A stretch of DNA of 64,000 bases from the NCBI GenBank assembly GCA_013285645.1, contig JABDHJ010000003.1, forward strand, positions 1 to 64,000. The letters run 5' to 3'. Numbering within the stretch: the first letter of the stretch is position 1; each line of letters starts with the position of its first letter. Positions 56,658 to 64,000 of this stretch are shown here, one piece after another. The translations under genes and the position numbers were made by a program. This DNA comes from Verrucomicrobiota bacterium (GTDB lineage Bacteria > Verrucomicrobiota > Verrucomicrobiia > Methylacidiphilales > UBA1321). The notes below the pieces were generated by a model, which worked only from the letters and a program-made list of their open reading frames with translations, did not search any database and was not told the origin of the DNA.

Positions 56658-59600
56658 ATGAAGAGCAGCTTGGTTATTTCATTCTTCCGGGTGCTGGCAA
56701 TGACCCTCATCCTGACCCATGCGCAGCAGGAGCGTGCTGGTGCGATGGACAATGAGAACAGCATTCCGCTTCAGTCAGGAGTGCCGATTCATTTCAAAGC
56801 GGATCGACCCGGCTTTGTGACTTTAGTGATGGAGGACAAGGATGGTAACCGACTGAAAAATCTCGTTTTCGATCATCCGGTTCAAGCGGGCGATAACGTC
56901 ATTGATTGGGATGGCTCTTCCCTGACTGGCGTGGCCGCGCCCGGTTCTTATCAAGTCCGTGGAATTTTCCACGAAGGCATCACGCCGCTTTTAGAATATT
57001 CGTTTTACTCGCCGGGCACACCACCCTGGCCTACGGCCGATGGCACAGGGGCGTGGCTGGCCGATCACACCGCGCCCGCGTCCGCTCTGTTCCTGCCTGA
57101 GGGAAGTCCCTGGCCGGCTAACGATACCAAACCGGTCGTGCTTCTTGGAGCCGATTCGGCAGAGGCGGGAAACGCCCTGATGTGGGTCAACCTCGATGGG
57201 CGCAAGCTGGGTGGAACCAAAATCCGGGGATGGAACGGAGGCATTGCCCTGGCGCGTGATATCGGTTCCCAAGTCAACCCGGACCATGTGGCCTATACCG
57301 TTTTTACCGACAACCCGAGTCGCGATTTCGGCAAGGCGAATCCCGGTGCGCTGGAAGTTTACGTCATCACGAAAACAGGCGTGGAACCGCTCGGGAAAGT
57401 CGCGGGCGGGATTCAGATGCACGATGCGTTTCGCGAATTGGTCAGCCTTGCTGCCTACAATGGATTGCTCCTGCTCGCCGATCCACCGGGGAATGAGCTG
57501 TTCGCCTTCGATGTGCGTGGCGCCAGCAAGGCACCGTTCGCCACGATCAAAGTCGATAACGTAGGCGGCATTGCTTTTGAACCCGATGGCAAATTGCTCG
57601 TGACCTCGGGCGGTGCGATCAAGCGCTACACGATCACAAACGACTGGAAGACATGCAGCCTTTCGGGAGGGGATGTGATCGTGGCCGCTTCGGATCTTCA
57701 AGTGCCCAAACAGATCATCGAGCAGGACAAGGAAATCTATGTGACCGATTGGGGCACCAGCCATCAGGTCAAAGTTTTTGATGCCACGTCGGGCAAGCAG
57801 GTTCGCGTTATCGGAAAACCCGGCGGTCCTCAAATTGGCGATTATGACGAACAGCGCATGGCGCATCCGTTGGGAATGTGCATCGATTCCAAGGGCGTGC
57901 TGTGGGTGGCCGAGGAGGATTATCTCCCCAAGCGGATCAGCCGCTGGGACTCCAAGACAGGCAGCTTTATCAATGCGTGGTATGGGCCCACCCAGTATGG
58001 CGGTGGTGGTTTTGTCGATCCGAAGGACAAGAGCCACGCCTATTATCCTTCTCTCGGTAACCCCGGCAGCTTTGGCCTGCTCGATTTCAAAGTCGATCTC
58101 AAGACTGGGGATTCCAAGTTAACGGGTGTGCGTTACCGCTATCCCGATCCGCTCAACGATGCGATCAGTTACGGAGGATATCCGACCAAGCCGATCTTCT
58201 TCCCGACCGACATGATTCCTCCGGGATCCCACGGCGGAACCGCTCCGGGCCAGACTTTTTATTTCAAGGGACATCAGTACTTCACCAATTCCTACAATAC
58301 GTATTGGTACAACCAAGGATCTGCCACCACGCTGTGGATTTTGGAAAACGGTGTGTGCCGCCCGATCGCTTGCTGCGGTTGGGTTGGCGGTGGAATCCAT
58401 CGCTGGCCGACGCTGGATGATCCCGCGATCAAGCCCAGGATTCCGGTGGGTCGCCCGGAAGGTGATTTCTTTGTCTGGACGGATCGTAATCACGACCATG
58501 CGGTCCAGCCCGATGAAGTTCAGTTTATTCGTCCAACGATGACTGGTGCGCCGGGAGTCGTTTTCCAGCCGGATCTTTCTGTTATCAGTGGAGGTCCCTT
58601 TCAAATGCCGCTGAAATACGTGGATGAAAATGGTGTGCCCGAATACGACTTGAGCCAACTGCAACCGGTTTCTCAAATCCCCGCCAAGGGCGATGTAGCC
58701 ATGAGCCCGGACGGATGGTTCGTTGCCGATTGCACCGGCTTCAAGGATGGCCAATTGCGTTGGACCCTGGCAACTCGCGATACCAAGACGCCTCCCGTCG
58801 GTCCGGGAGAACTGGAAAACCCTTCGCGCATGCTGGGCTATCCAGTGAAAAGCGCGCAGGGTGACGCTGGCTATCTCGTCGCACGGTATTCTTATATGGG
58901 CGAAATCTATATTTATTCGATGGATGGCCTCCTCGTCACCACGCTTGGTTCCGATATCCGCTCGGCGCCGTTTTGGCCTTATCCGGAACAGAAGCTGGGC
59001 ATGCCCATCACGGGCTTGAGTTTCGATGCCGAACACTTCTGGCCCTTCATGTTTGGGCTTGATGATGGCAACGTTTATCTCTCGGTGGGAAAATGGCACA
59101 GCTCCATTGTCCGCCTCGACGGCTTGGACAAGGTGCGCCGGATTGACTTGGGCAAAATCGATGTCACGGCTGAGATGATTGCGGCTGCAGCCCCACTCCG
59201 CGCGGCAAAGGCTGCCGATGACGTCTTGCGCGATGAAGTGTCGGTGCCTGCAATCCAGGCCAAGATTGATGGCGATTTAAGTGAATGGCCTGCGAATGGC
59301 TGGGCGAAGATCAATTCCAAGTGCTCGTTCCAAATGGGACTGTCGGGTGACAAATTGGTCGTGGCGTATCGAACCGATCAAAATCAATTGTTGGCGAATT
59401 CGGCTACGGAGTTTCCCTTTGCTTTTACCCAGGGTGGAGGTCTGGACCTGATGTTGCGGACCAGTGGCGCGGGCGATGACAAGAATCCCATCCCGGGAGA
59501 TATTCGGCTCTTAGTTACCAAGAAGGACGGAAAAACCCTGGCGGTTCTCTATCGGCAAAAGGCCGCGGTTGCTGGAAACCGTCAGACCTTTGCCTCGCCT

Positions 59601-59876
59601 GTGGGGCAGGTGACATTTGATGACGTGCAGGACGTGAGCAAGGACGTGGAAGTAGCTTCCAGTGGTTCGAACTACGAATTTTCCGTGCCCCTGTCTGTCT
59701 TGGGATTGCAGGATCCTGTCGGCAAAACTTTTCACGGAGATGTAGGCATGGTGTTGAGCGACGGGGTCCATGCGCGCGCGCGCATCTACTGGCATAACAA
59801 ATGGGACTCCATGGCCGCGGATGTTCCCAGCGAGGCCCGACTCAATCCCAGTCAGTGGGGAGTTTTAAAATTCTGA
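56658..59876 (+). CDS. Large secreted beta-propeller protein with CBM9-like C-terminus
   Basis: 1072 residues with signal peptide (LVISFFRVLAMTLILTHA). A FlgD-like Ig domain (~30-115; GFVTLVMEDKDGNRLKNLVF, NVIDWDGSSLTG) precedes a six- or seven-bladed propeller of NHL type (VGGIAFEPDGKLLVTSGG, HPLGMCIDSKGVLWVAEE). The last ~190 residues (IQAKIDGDLSEWPANGWAKI to WGVLKF) read as a CBM9-like carbohydrate-binding domain. No catalytic residues can be named. It begins a cluster of secreted carbohydrate-related genes. Confidence 0.8.
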   Translation: MKSSLVISFFRVLAMTLILTHAQQERAGAMDNENSIPLQSGVPIHFKADRPGFVTLVMEDKDGNRLKNLVFDHPVQAGDNVIDWDGSSLTGVAAPGSYQVRGIFHEGITPLLEYSFYSPGTPPWPTADGTGAWLADHTAPASALFLPEGSPWPANDTKPVVLLGADSAEAGNALMWVNLDGRKLGGTKIRGWNGGIALARDIGSQVNPDHVAYTVFTDNPSRDFGKANPGALEVYVITKTGVEPLGKVAGGIQMHDAFRELVSLAAYNGLLLLADPPGNELFAFDVRGASKAPFATIKVDNVGGIAFEPDGKLLVTSGGAIKRYTITNDWKTCSLSGGDVIVAASDLQVPKQIIEQDKEIYVTDWGTSHQVKVFDATSGKQVRVIGKPGGPQIGDYDEQRMAHPLGMCIDSKGVLWVAEEDYLPKRISRWDSKTGSFINAWYGPTQYGGGGFVDPKDKSHAYYPSLGNPGSFGLLDFKVDLKTGDSKLTGVRYRYPDPLNDAISYGGYPTKPIFFPTDMIPPGSHGGTAPGQTFYFKGHQYFTNSYNTYWYNQGSATTLWILENGVCRPIACCGWVGGGIHRWPTLDDPAIKPRIPVGRPEGDFFVWTDRNHDHAVQPDEVQFIRPTMTGAPGVVFQPDLSVISGGPFQMPLKYVDENGVPEYDLSQLQPVSQIPAKGDVAMSPDGWFVADCTGFKDGQLRWTLATRDTKTPPVGPGELENPSRMLGYPVKSAQGDAGYLVARYSYMGEIYIYSMDGLLVTTLGSDIRSAPFWPYPEQKLGMPITGLSFDAEHFWPFMFGLDDGNVYLSVGKWHSSIVRLDGLDKVRRIDLGKIDVTAEMIAAAAPLRAAKAADDVLRDEVSVPAIQAKIDGDLSEWPANGWAKINSKCSFQMGLSGDKLVVAYRTDQNQLLANSATEFPFAFTQGGGLDLMLRTSGAGDDKNPIPGDIRLLVTKKDGKTLAVLYRQKAAVAGNRQTFASPVGQVTFDDVQDVSKDVEVASSGSNYEFSVPLSVLGLQDPVGKTFHGDVGMVLSDGVHARARIYWHNKWDSMAADVPSEARLNPSQWGVLKF

Positions 59877-59899
59877 AAATCAAAAATAGAAAACAAGAT

Positions 59900-60685
59900 A
59901 TGAAAAAATCCTCCTCCTTACTTTCAAAAAGCATTTTCGCCTTCTGTGCGCTTATGTCACTAGCGGGATGTATGCACGCTTTCGCCGACACCGCCATTCT
60001 CACCAAGGGCGTGCCCGTTAAAATCATGCCGGTGGGAGATTCGATCACTGAGGGAAAATACACGCAGGGCGGTTATCGCAAGCCGCTTTATGACCTGCTC
60101 AAGAGCAACGGTTATGATGTGACCTTTGTCGGCAAGGAAGACAATGGCGATCCCGCCAACGACACCGGCTTTTCCAAGGGAATGGAAAACCCAAACCATG
60201 AGAGTTACGGCAGTGCGCGAATCGGGATGCTGCTGACTGGAGGCACCGTGGAAAAGCACACCGCACTTCCGATCAAGACATCACTCACCAACAATAATCC
60301 CGATGTCGTCCTGATCATGCTTGGAACGAACGATGTCTTCGGCATCACTGCAACGGACAAGATGAAAGCGACGATGGAGAAGCTCGTGAGCTCAATCTTC
60401 GAGCAGAGTCCGAATGTCACCGTCGTCCTGGCCAGCATTTGCCCGATCGCAAAAATTGCGGCACGCGATGCGGACGTCAATGCCTACAACGCCGTGCTTC
60501 CTGAAATCGTTCAGGAACAAAAGACCCTCGGCCACAAGATCGAGTTTGCCGACATTCATTCCGTTGTGACTCCTGCGGATCTTTCCGGGGACAAAATCCA
60601 TCCCAGCGCGACCGGATATAATAAAATGGCCGCGCTGTGGTACTCGGTTTTGACCGGCGAGACTGCGCCCGAAGTCACGAAGTGA
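59900..60685 (+). CDS. Secreted SGNH/GDSL hydrolase
   Basis: About 261 residues. Signal peptide with a possible lipobox (FAFCALMSLAGC). Block I GDSITEG with the nucleophile Ser, block III VLIMLGTNDV, and block V DKIHPSATGY with Asp and His are present; block II Gly is in the GSARIGM region. These enzymes remove acetyl or other acyl groups from glycans or lipids. The ATG at 59900 starts the signal peptide, 23 bases after the propeller gene. Confidence 0.9.
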   Translation: MKKSSSLLSKSIFAFCALMSLAGCMHAFADTAILTKGVPVKIMPVGDSITEGKYTQGGYRKPLYDLLKSNGYDVTFVGKEDNGDPANDTGFSKGMENPNHESYGSARIGMLLTGGTVEKHTALPIKTSLTNNNPDVVLIMLGTNDVFGITATDKMKATMEKLVSSIFEQSPNVTVVLASICPIAKIAARDADVNAYNAVLPEIVQEQKTLGHKIEFADIHSVVTPADLSGDKIHPSATGYNKMAALWYSVLTGETAPEVTK

Positions 60686-60714
60686 TTGGATCGGCTGGCT
60701 TCGGTTTCAAGGCC

Positions 60715-62427
60715 ATGAAATTCCTGGGTTTGCTTTTTCTGGCTTTGAGCTACTCCAGCCTGCTGGCCCAGGATGTGCCCTCAACGCGTAATCTCATGCA
60801 GGACAGCCTGCTCACCAGCTTTACGGAGCAAGTCAATCCCTGGGCGGGACTCGATATCAATGGCAACCTGCACGGCATATGTGAGCCCCAGCTTGCTGTT
60901 GGGGATAATGGAGGTGTCAACGCAACCCAGCTTAGCCCCAGTGTGGCCGTGGGCGATTTGAACGGAGACGGTCTTCTCGATCTGGTCCTGGCCGATCCGA
61001 TGGGTTTCATTTGGTATTTCCCCAATAGCGGGACCGCTACACAACCCAAGTTTACCACCGGCGAGGTCATGTCCGTTTGGCTGGGGGCACCTGTGATCAA
61101 AGAAACCGACAGAGAGTCCAACGATGTTCGCGAAAACGTAACGTCCAAGTATGTGCCGCGCATTCAACTGGTCGATTTTGATGGGGATGGCCGACTCGAT
61201 CTCGTCGTCGGCACCTTTCAGGGGAAACTCTTCTATATCCGTAACAGCGGGACGTCCACCCAGCCGAAATTTGAGACTCCCAATGATTTGAACCAACTCA
61301 AATCGATTCCTCTTCGCACCGATGGCCGACTCGATTGCAACTACCTGAGCCCTTTTTTATATGACTTCACCGGAAGCGGCCGACTCGATCTCGTGCGCGG
61401 GGATGGAACTTACTCGGCGAATAGTATTTTCCTGTTCACAAACAAAGGCACCAACAGCGATCCTATGTTCAACGAAACCGACCAAGTCAAAATCATTCCA
61501 GGCATGGGGCGTGAGCTCTTGACTCCAATCGTCGTTGACTGGAACAACGATGGTAAACCGGACATCCTTGCTGGTGAGCGCACGGGCCAGATCGAATTTT
61601 TTCCCAACACCAGCCCAGACAAGGACCACCTGACTTTTGGTGAAGGCCAGCCCATCAAAATCGGCAACCAGACCAAGTTCGGCCAATTCACCACCGTTGC
61701 GGCCCTGACAAATAAAGCGAATGTGCCTGACCTGATCTATACCAACGACACGGGCCAGATTTTTCTCGCACACAATACCGGCATGCCCGGCGCGCCAAGC
61801 TTTGCGGCCCCGGCCCAGCCCATCAAAGGAGGTCCCAATCCGTATCCGAAGATCTTAGTTTCAAACACATGGTCCTTCGGCAACTCCCCCCTGCATCATG
61901 GTGTGAATGAAGGATCTCCCTACGGCGTGCCTTATGAAATCCTGGAAGTCGTCAATGCGGAAAGAGAGCCGGGCTTCGCCCCACCGGACGGCGTGGCTTG
62001 GAAAAATGCGCTTGAATACAAGCTCGTCGACCACAACAACATTTATTTTCCGGAGAGCTTTTATCCGAAAACAGACGAGGACCGCCAGAAGCACGCCATT
62101 GGTTATGGGGGCCGCTTGCCTCTTGTGTCAGAAACTCAGTACCAGGTAAGTTTCTGGGTCAAGGCCACGGGTGTGCACGATCTCACCTATGGTTTCGGTG
62201 GAGAACAGCGATCCAAAAATCCTGGAGCTGACTATTCTCCGGGACATACCATCGACATCGTCAACTCTTTCAGCCCCGGTTCCAGTTGGAGCAGGGTAAG
62301 CGATACCATTTCGTGGGCCACCACCAGCGAGAAGAAACACGACACCTCCAACTTTGGTTTTGGCATCAAGTTTGAAGGCCAGGGATCGCTGTATATCGCC
62401 GATGTGGAAGTGCACCAAATACCGTAG
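60715..62427 (+). CDS. Secreted FG-GAP/VCBS repeat protein
   Basis: 570 residues, signal peptide MKFLGLLFLALSYSSLLAQD. Several FG-GAP/VCBS calcium-type repeats: VGDLNGDGLLDLVLAD, VDFDGDGRLDLVVGTF, YDFTGSGRLDLVRGD, VDWNNDGKPDILAGE. The C-terminal ~170 residues (from ILEVVNAEREPGF) form a beta-sandwich like a carbohydrate-binding module. No enzyme motif. Probably binds substrate at the cell surface with the two genes before it. Confidence 0.82.
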   Translation: MKFLGLLFLALSYSSLLAQDVPSTRNLMQDSLLTSFTEQVNPWAGLDINGNLHGICEPQLAVGDNGGVNATQLSPSVAVGDLNGDGLLDLVLADPMGFIWYFPNSGTATQPKFTTGEVMSVWLGAPVIKETDRESNDVRENVTSKYVPRIQLVDFDGDGRLDLVVGTFQGKLFYIRNSGTSTQPKFETPNDLNQLKSIPLRTDGRLDCNYLSPFLYDFTGSGRLDLVRGDGTYSANSIFLFTNKGTNSDPMFNETDQVKIIPGMGRELLTPIVVDWNNDGKPDILAGERTGQIEFFPNTSPDKDHLTFGEGQPIKIGNQTKFGQFTTVAALTNKANVPDLIYTNDTGQIFLAHNTGMPGAPSFAAPAQPIKGGPNPYPKILVSNTWSFGNSPLHHGVNEGSPYGVPYEILEVVNAEREPGFAPPDGVAWKNALEYKLVDHNNIYFPESFYPKTDEDRQKHAIGYGGRLPLVSETQYQVSFWVKATGVHDLTYGFGGEQRSKNPGADYSPGHTIDIVNSFSPGSSWSRVSDTISWATTSEKKHDTSNFGFGIKFEGQGSLYIADVEVHQIP

Positions 62428-62454
62428 AGACAGGTCTTAAGGCTTCGGCTTTAG

Positions 62455-62500
62455 GGGTAGCCCGCGCTCTCACGAGCGCGGCTACGCGGTACGGCGGCTA
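62455..62500. terminator. Two-way hairpin, family C-type
   Basis: AGCCCGCGCTC-TCA-CGAGCGCGGCT at 62459-62483 between convergent genes, followed by ACGGCGGCTACC. The repeat also encodes the last residues and stop of the minus-strand gene. Confidence 0.55.
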
Positions 62501-63633
62501 CCTAAATAAAGAAAATCGAGATCAAGCGTGACGGAAATGTCGCTTCCCGCAGTGGAATGAAGAGTGATGCCGTGCGGTCCCGCGGTAATCGTTTTTACAC
62601 GGCCCCATTTTCTCGGAATGGCAGCGACCGCCATGATGTAATTGATGGCAAGAGGCGTGGTGGAATTCAGCGATAGGTGTGTCGCGATGCCTCGCTCGCT
62701 GATGGGATTGGACCGGGTCGATTCCGCCAGCCCCATGTGAAAATAGGAAGTGACGTCTTCAAGTCCCATGACGTTGATATGTCTGCCATTCCACGGCGGA
62801 TAATGGCGTCCCCCATTGGAAATCCAGAGTACGGTACTGCGGAGAACGCGAGGGTCTTTGAGCGCGAACCAGACGTAGCGTTGCTTGGGGAAAGTAACCG
62901 CCGTCCAGGCGAATTCCGGCGTCGCTTGATGGACGACCATTGCGAGATCCTCAAAGCCGCGCCGGGCTGGATAGCGGCTTAAATCGGCCAAGGTTCCGTC
63001 CAGCGCAGGGACTTGGTCGAGCTTGGAAAAGAAGGCGCCCGGCTTCAGGCTGCTGTAACCGCGTTGAGACGGCTGCTCAAAAGTAGTGGGCAGAACCTGG
63101 GCGAACGAAATCGGGCTGGTATCAACGAAACCTGAGCCAGGCGCATCGGGAAATTTCAAGGTAGCGTGATGCCCCAAATTCATTTTTCCAGACATGTTGG
63201 AAAGAACATGGCGGCAATAGAGGGAGGTTTCGCCCCGTCGCAGACGAATCATTTTATTGATGCGCCCGGTACGTACCTTGGTTTCGAGGGACAGGTGCAA
63301 CTCTGTCTCCGCTTTGCTTTTCCTGATCTCTTCCAGCTTCCACTGTGCGTTGGCGGTCTCGCCATGGGGCGGATGATGTTCGCCGCGATAAGGCTTTTCA
63401 TTTCCGCCAAACGGAGCGCAAAAGAAATCGCCGCGCAGTGACTGCAAAAGCGCGGGGAGTTTGGGACCTATCTTTTCTTCAGCCCACGGCGCGATGGAAA
63501 AGGGTTCGACAACTCCATGGGGCAGGCGAAAGCGGACCGGCGCCAAATGTCCGCCCTGCCGGGTAATGGCCGCATCGACCATGTCCGAGTTGAAGCGCCA
63601 GGAGTCCTGACCATGGATGTGGCTCAGTTTCAT
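62482..63633 (-). CDS. Aldose-epimerase/mutarotase-like protein
   Basis: About 383 residues, no signal peptide. The start MKLSHIHGQDSWRF (ATG 63633) leads into a beta-sandwich with GGHLAPVRFRLPHGV, DFFCAPFGGNE and HHPPHGETANAQW, the His-rich pattern of galactose-mutarotase-like folds. The catalytic Glu cannot be assigned with certainty. It is convergent with the FG-GAP gene. The last four residues and stop come from a palindromic repeat. Confidence 0.7.
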   Translation of the reverse strand: MKLSHIHGQDSWRFNSDMVDAAITRQGGHLAPVRFRLPHGVVEPFSIAPWAEEKIGPKLPALLQSLRGDFFCAPFGGNEKPYRGEHHPPHGETANAQWKLEEIRKSKAETELHLSLETKVRTGRINKMIRLRRGETSLYCRHVLSNMSGKMNLGHHATLKFPDAPGSGFVDTSPISFAQVLPTTFEQPSQRGYSSLKPGAFFSKLDQVPALDGTLADLSRYPARRGFEDLAMVVHQATPEFAWTAVTFPKQRYVWFALKDPRVLRSTVLWISNGGRHYPPWNGRHINVMGLEDVTSYFHMGLAESTRSNPISERGIATHLSLNSTTPLAINYIMAVAAIPRKWGRVKTITAGPHGITLHSTAGSDISVTLDLDFLYLGSRRTA

Positions 63634-63690
63634 CGACTGGATACCTTCGCCCAAAGGAGGGAGTTGGATGATGGAATAGGCATGGCTGTC

Positions 63691-64000
63691 CTATTGAGAG
63701 AACTCTTCTGCCAGCGATAATCTCAATCGATTAAGATAAAGTCCATCCCTGCGCGCGGTCTCCCATGGATCGTGCTGTTGACCGTGGTCGGCATGTTCAA
63801 CGGATAGCGTGAGTGACTCGCGTCCTTTGCCCAGAATGGAACGCACAACGGGCTTCCAGTCAAAAGCGCCCTCTTCGAGGAAAGTCATGTCGCCTTTATT
63901 CAGGCCCGCCGTCCAATTATGGATATGAATATGGGTCGTCGTTTGTGCCAGCGAGTCGATGCTGAATTTCCAATCTTCCTTGACCAAAGGTAACTGGAGG
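63691..64000 (-). CDS. Sugar phosphate isomerase/epimerase-like protein, C-terminal part
   Basis: 103 codons visible; the frame continues past the right edge. THIHIHNWTAGL, FLEEGAFDWKPVV and LTLSVEHADHG, ending DPWETARRDGLYL, are the last strands of a xylose-isomerase-like TIM barrel with metal-binding His and Glu. Such proteins isomerise or epimerise sugars or inositols. It lies 58 bases before the mutarotase-like gene on the same strand, likely one operon. Confidence 0.75.
   Translation of the reverse strand, partial: LQLPLVKEDWKFSIDSLAQTTTHIHIHNWTAGLNKGDMTFLEEGAFDWKPVVRSILGKGRESLTLSVEHADHGQQHDPWETARRDGLYLNRLRLSLAEEFSQ

Overview
The window looks like chromosomal DNA of a Gram-negative, fairly high-GC bacterium, most probably a member of the Verrucomicrobiota; this is inference from gene families and repeat types, not from a search. 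Support for an outer membrane comes from LptD, an OmpA-like protein and a beta-barrel protein. Housekeeping genes on the left (uppS, purA, ugd, lptD, rpsT, rnpB, metH, tsaD, bioD) are single complete copies. Nearly every gap between genes is filled with short palindromic repeats of several families, and one copy sits in frame inside metH.

Region by region. 1-12.1 kb: a mostly minus-strand run (TPR-type secreted protein fragment, GIY-YIG-like protein, M3 peptidase, uppS, purA, ugd, lptD, rpsT, PDZ protein). 12.2-12.7 kb: RNase P RNA with a terminator. 13-22.5 kb: FAD oxidoreductase, a coupled OmpA-like/AI-2E transporter pair, a ClC chloride channel, membrane proteins and a methyltransferase. 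22.6-28.1 kb: metH and a secreted protein built of four copies of one module. 28.5-40.5 kb: C-terminal processing protease, Rieske protein, outer-membrane protein, TMTC-like TPR protein, tsaD overlapping bioD tail to tail, YihY-type protein, renalase-like oxidoreductase, AttH/CrtC-like protein and an ABC ATPase.

40.6-44.3 kb is a 3.6-kb integrated element in the 3' end of a tRNA-Gly(TCC) gene. It is flanked by a 50-bp direct repeat and carries a HUH rolling-circle-type Rep, a candidate excisionase and a tyrosine integrase. Directly beyond it is an AT-richer type II restriction-modification pair (NotI-like endonuclease plus a DNA methyltransferase).

46.6-56.2 kb is a signalling island: a response regulator that has lost its DNA-binding domain, two NarX-type histidine kinases, a CheB-CheR-PAS fusion, a tiny DUF3309-type membrane protein, a truncated csbD remnant, and a kaiC-kaiB-kaiB-kinase operon with no kaiA. 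The second kaiB has no ATG, GTG or TTG start in the expected place. An identical-arm palindrome (ATGGGGT-N4-ACCCCAT) lies before both the first kinase and the kai operon, suggesting shared control.

56.6-64 kb is a carbohydrate-related cluster: a large secreted beta-propeller protein with a CBM9-like tail, an SGNH hydrolase, an FG-GAP repeat protein, a mutarotase-like protein and the end of a sugar isomerase/epimerase. It is preceded by two perfect palindromes, one of LacI-operator type. The genes probably serve binding and breakdown of complex glycans outside the cytoplasm.
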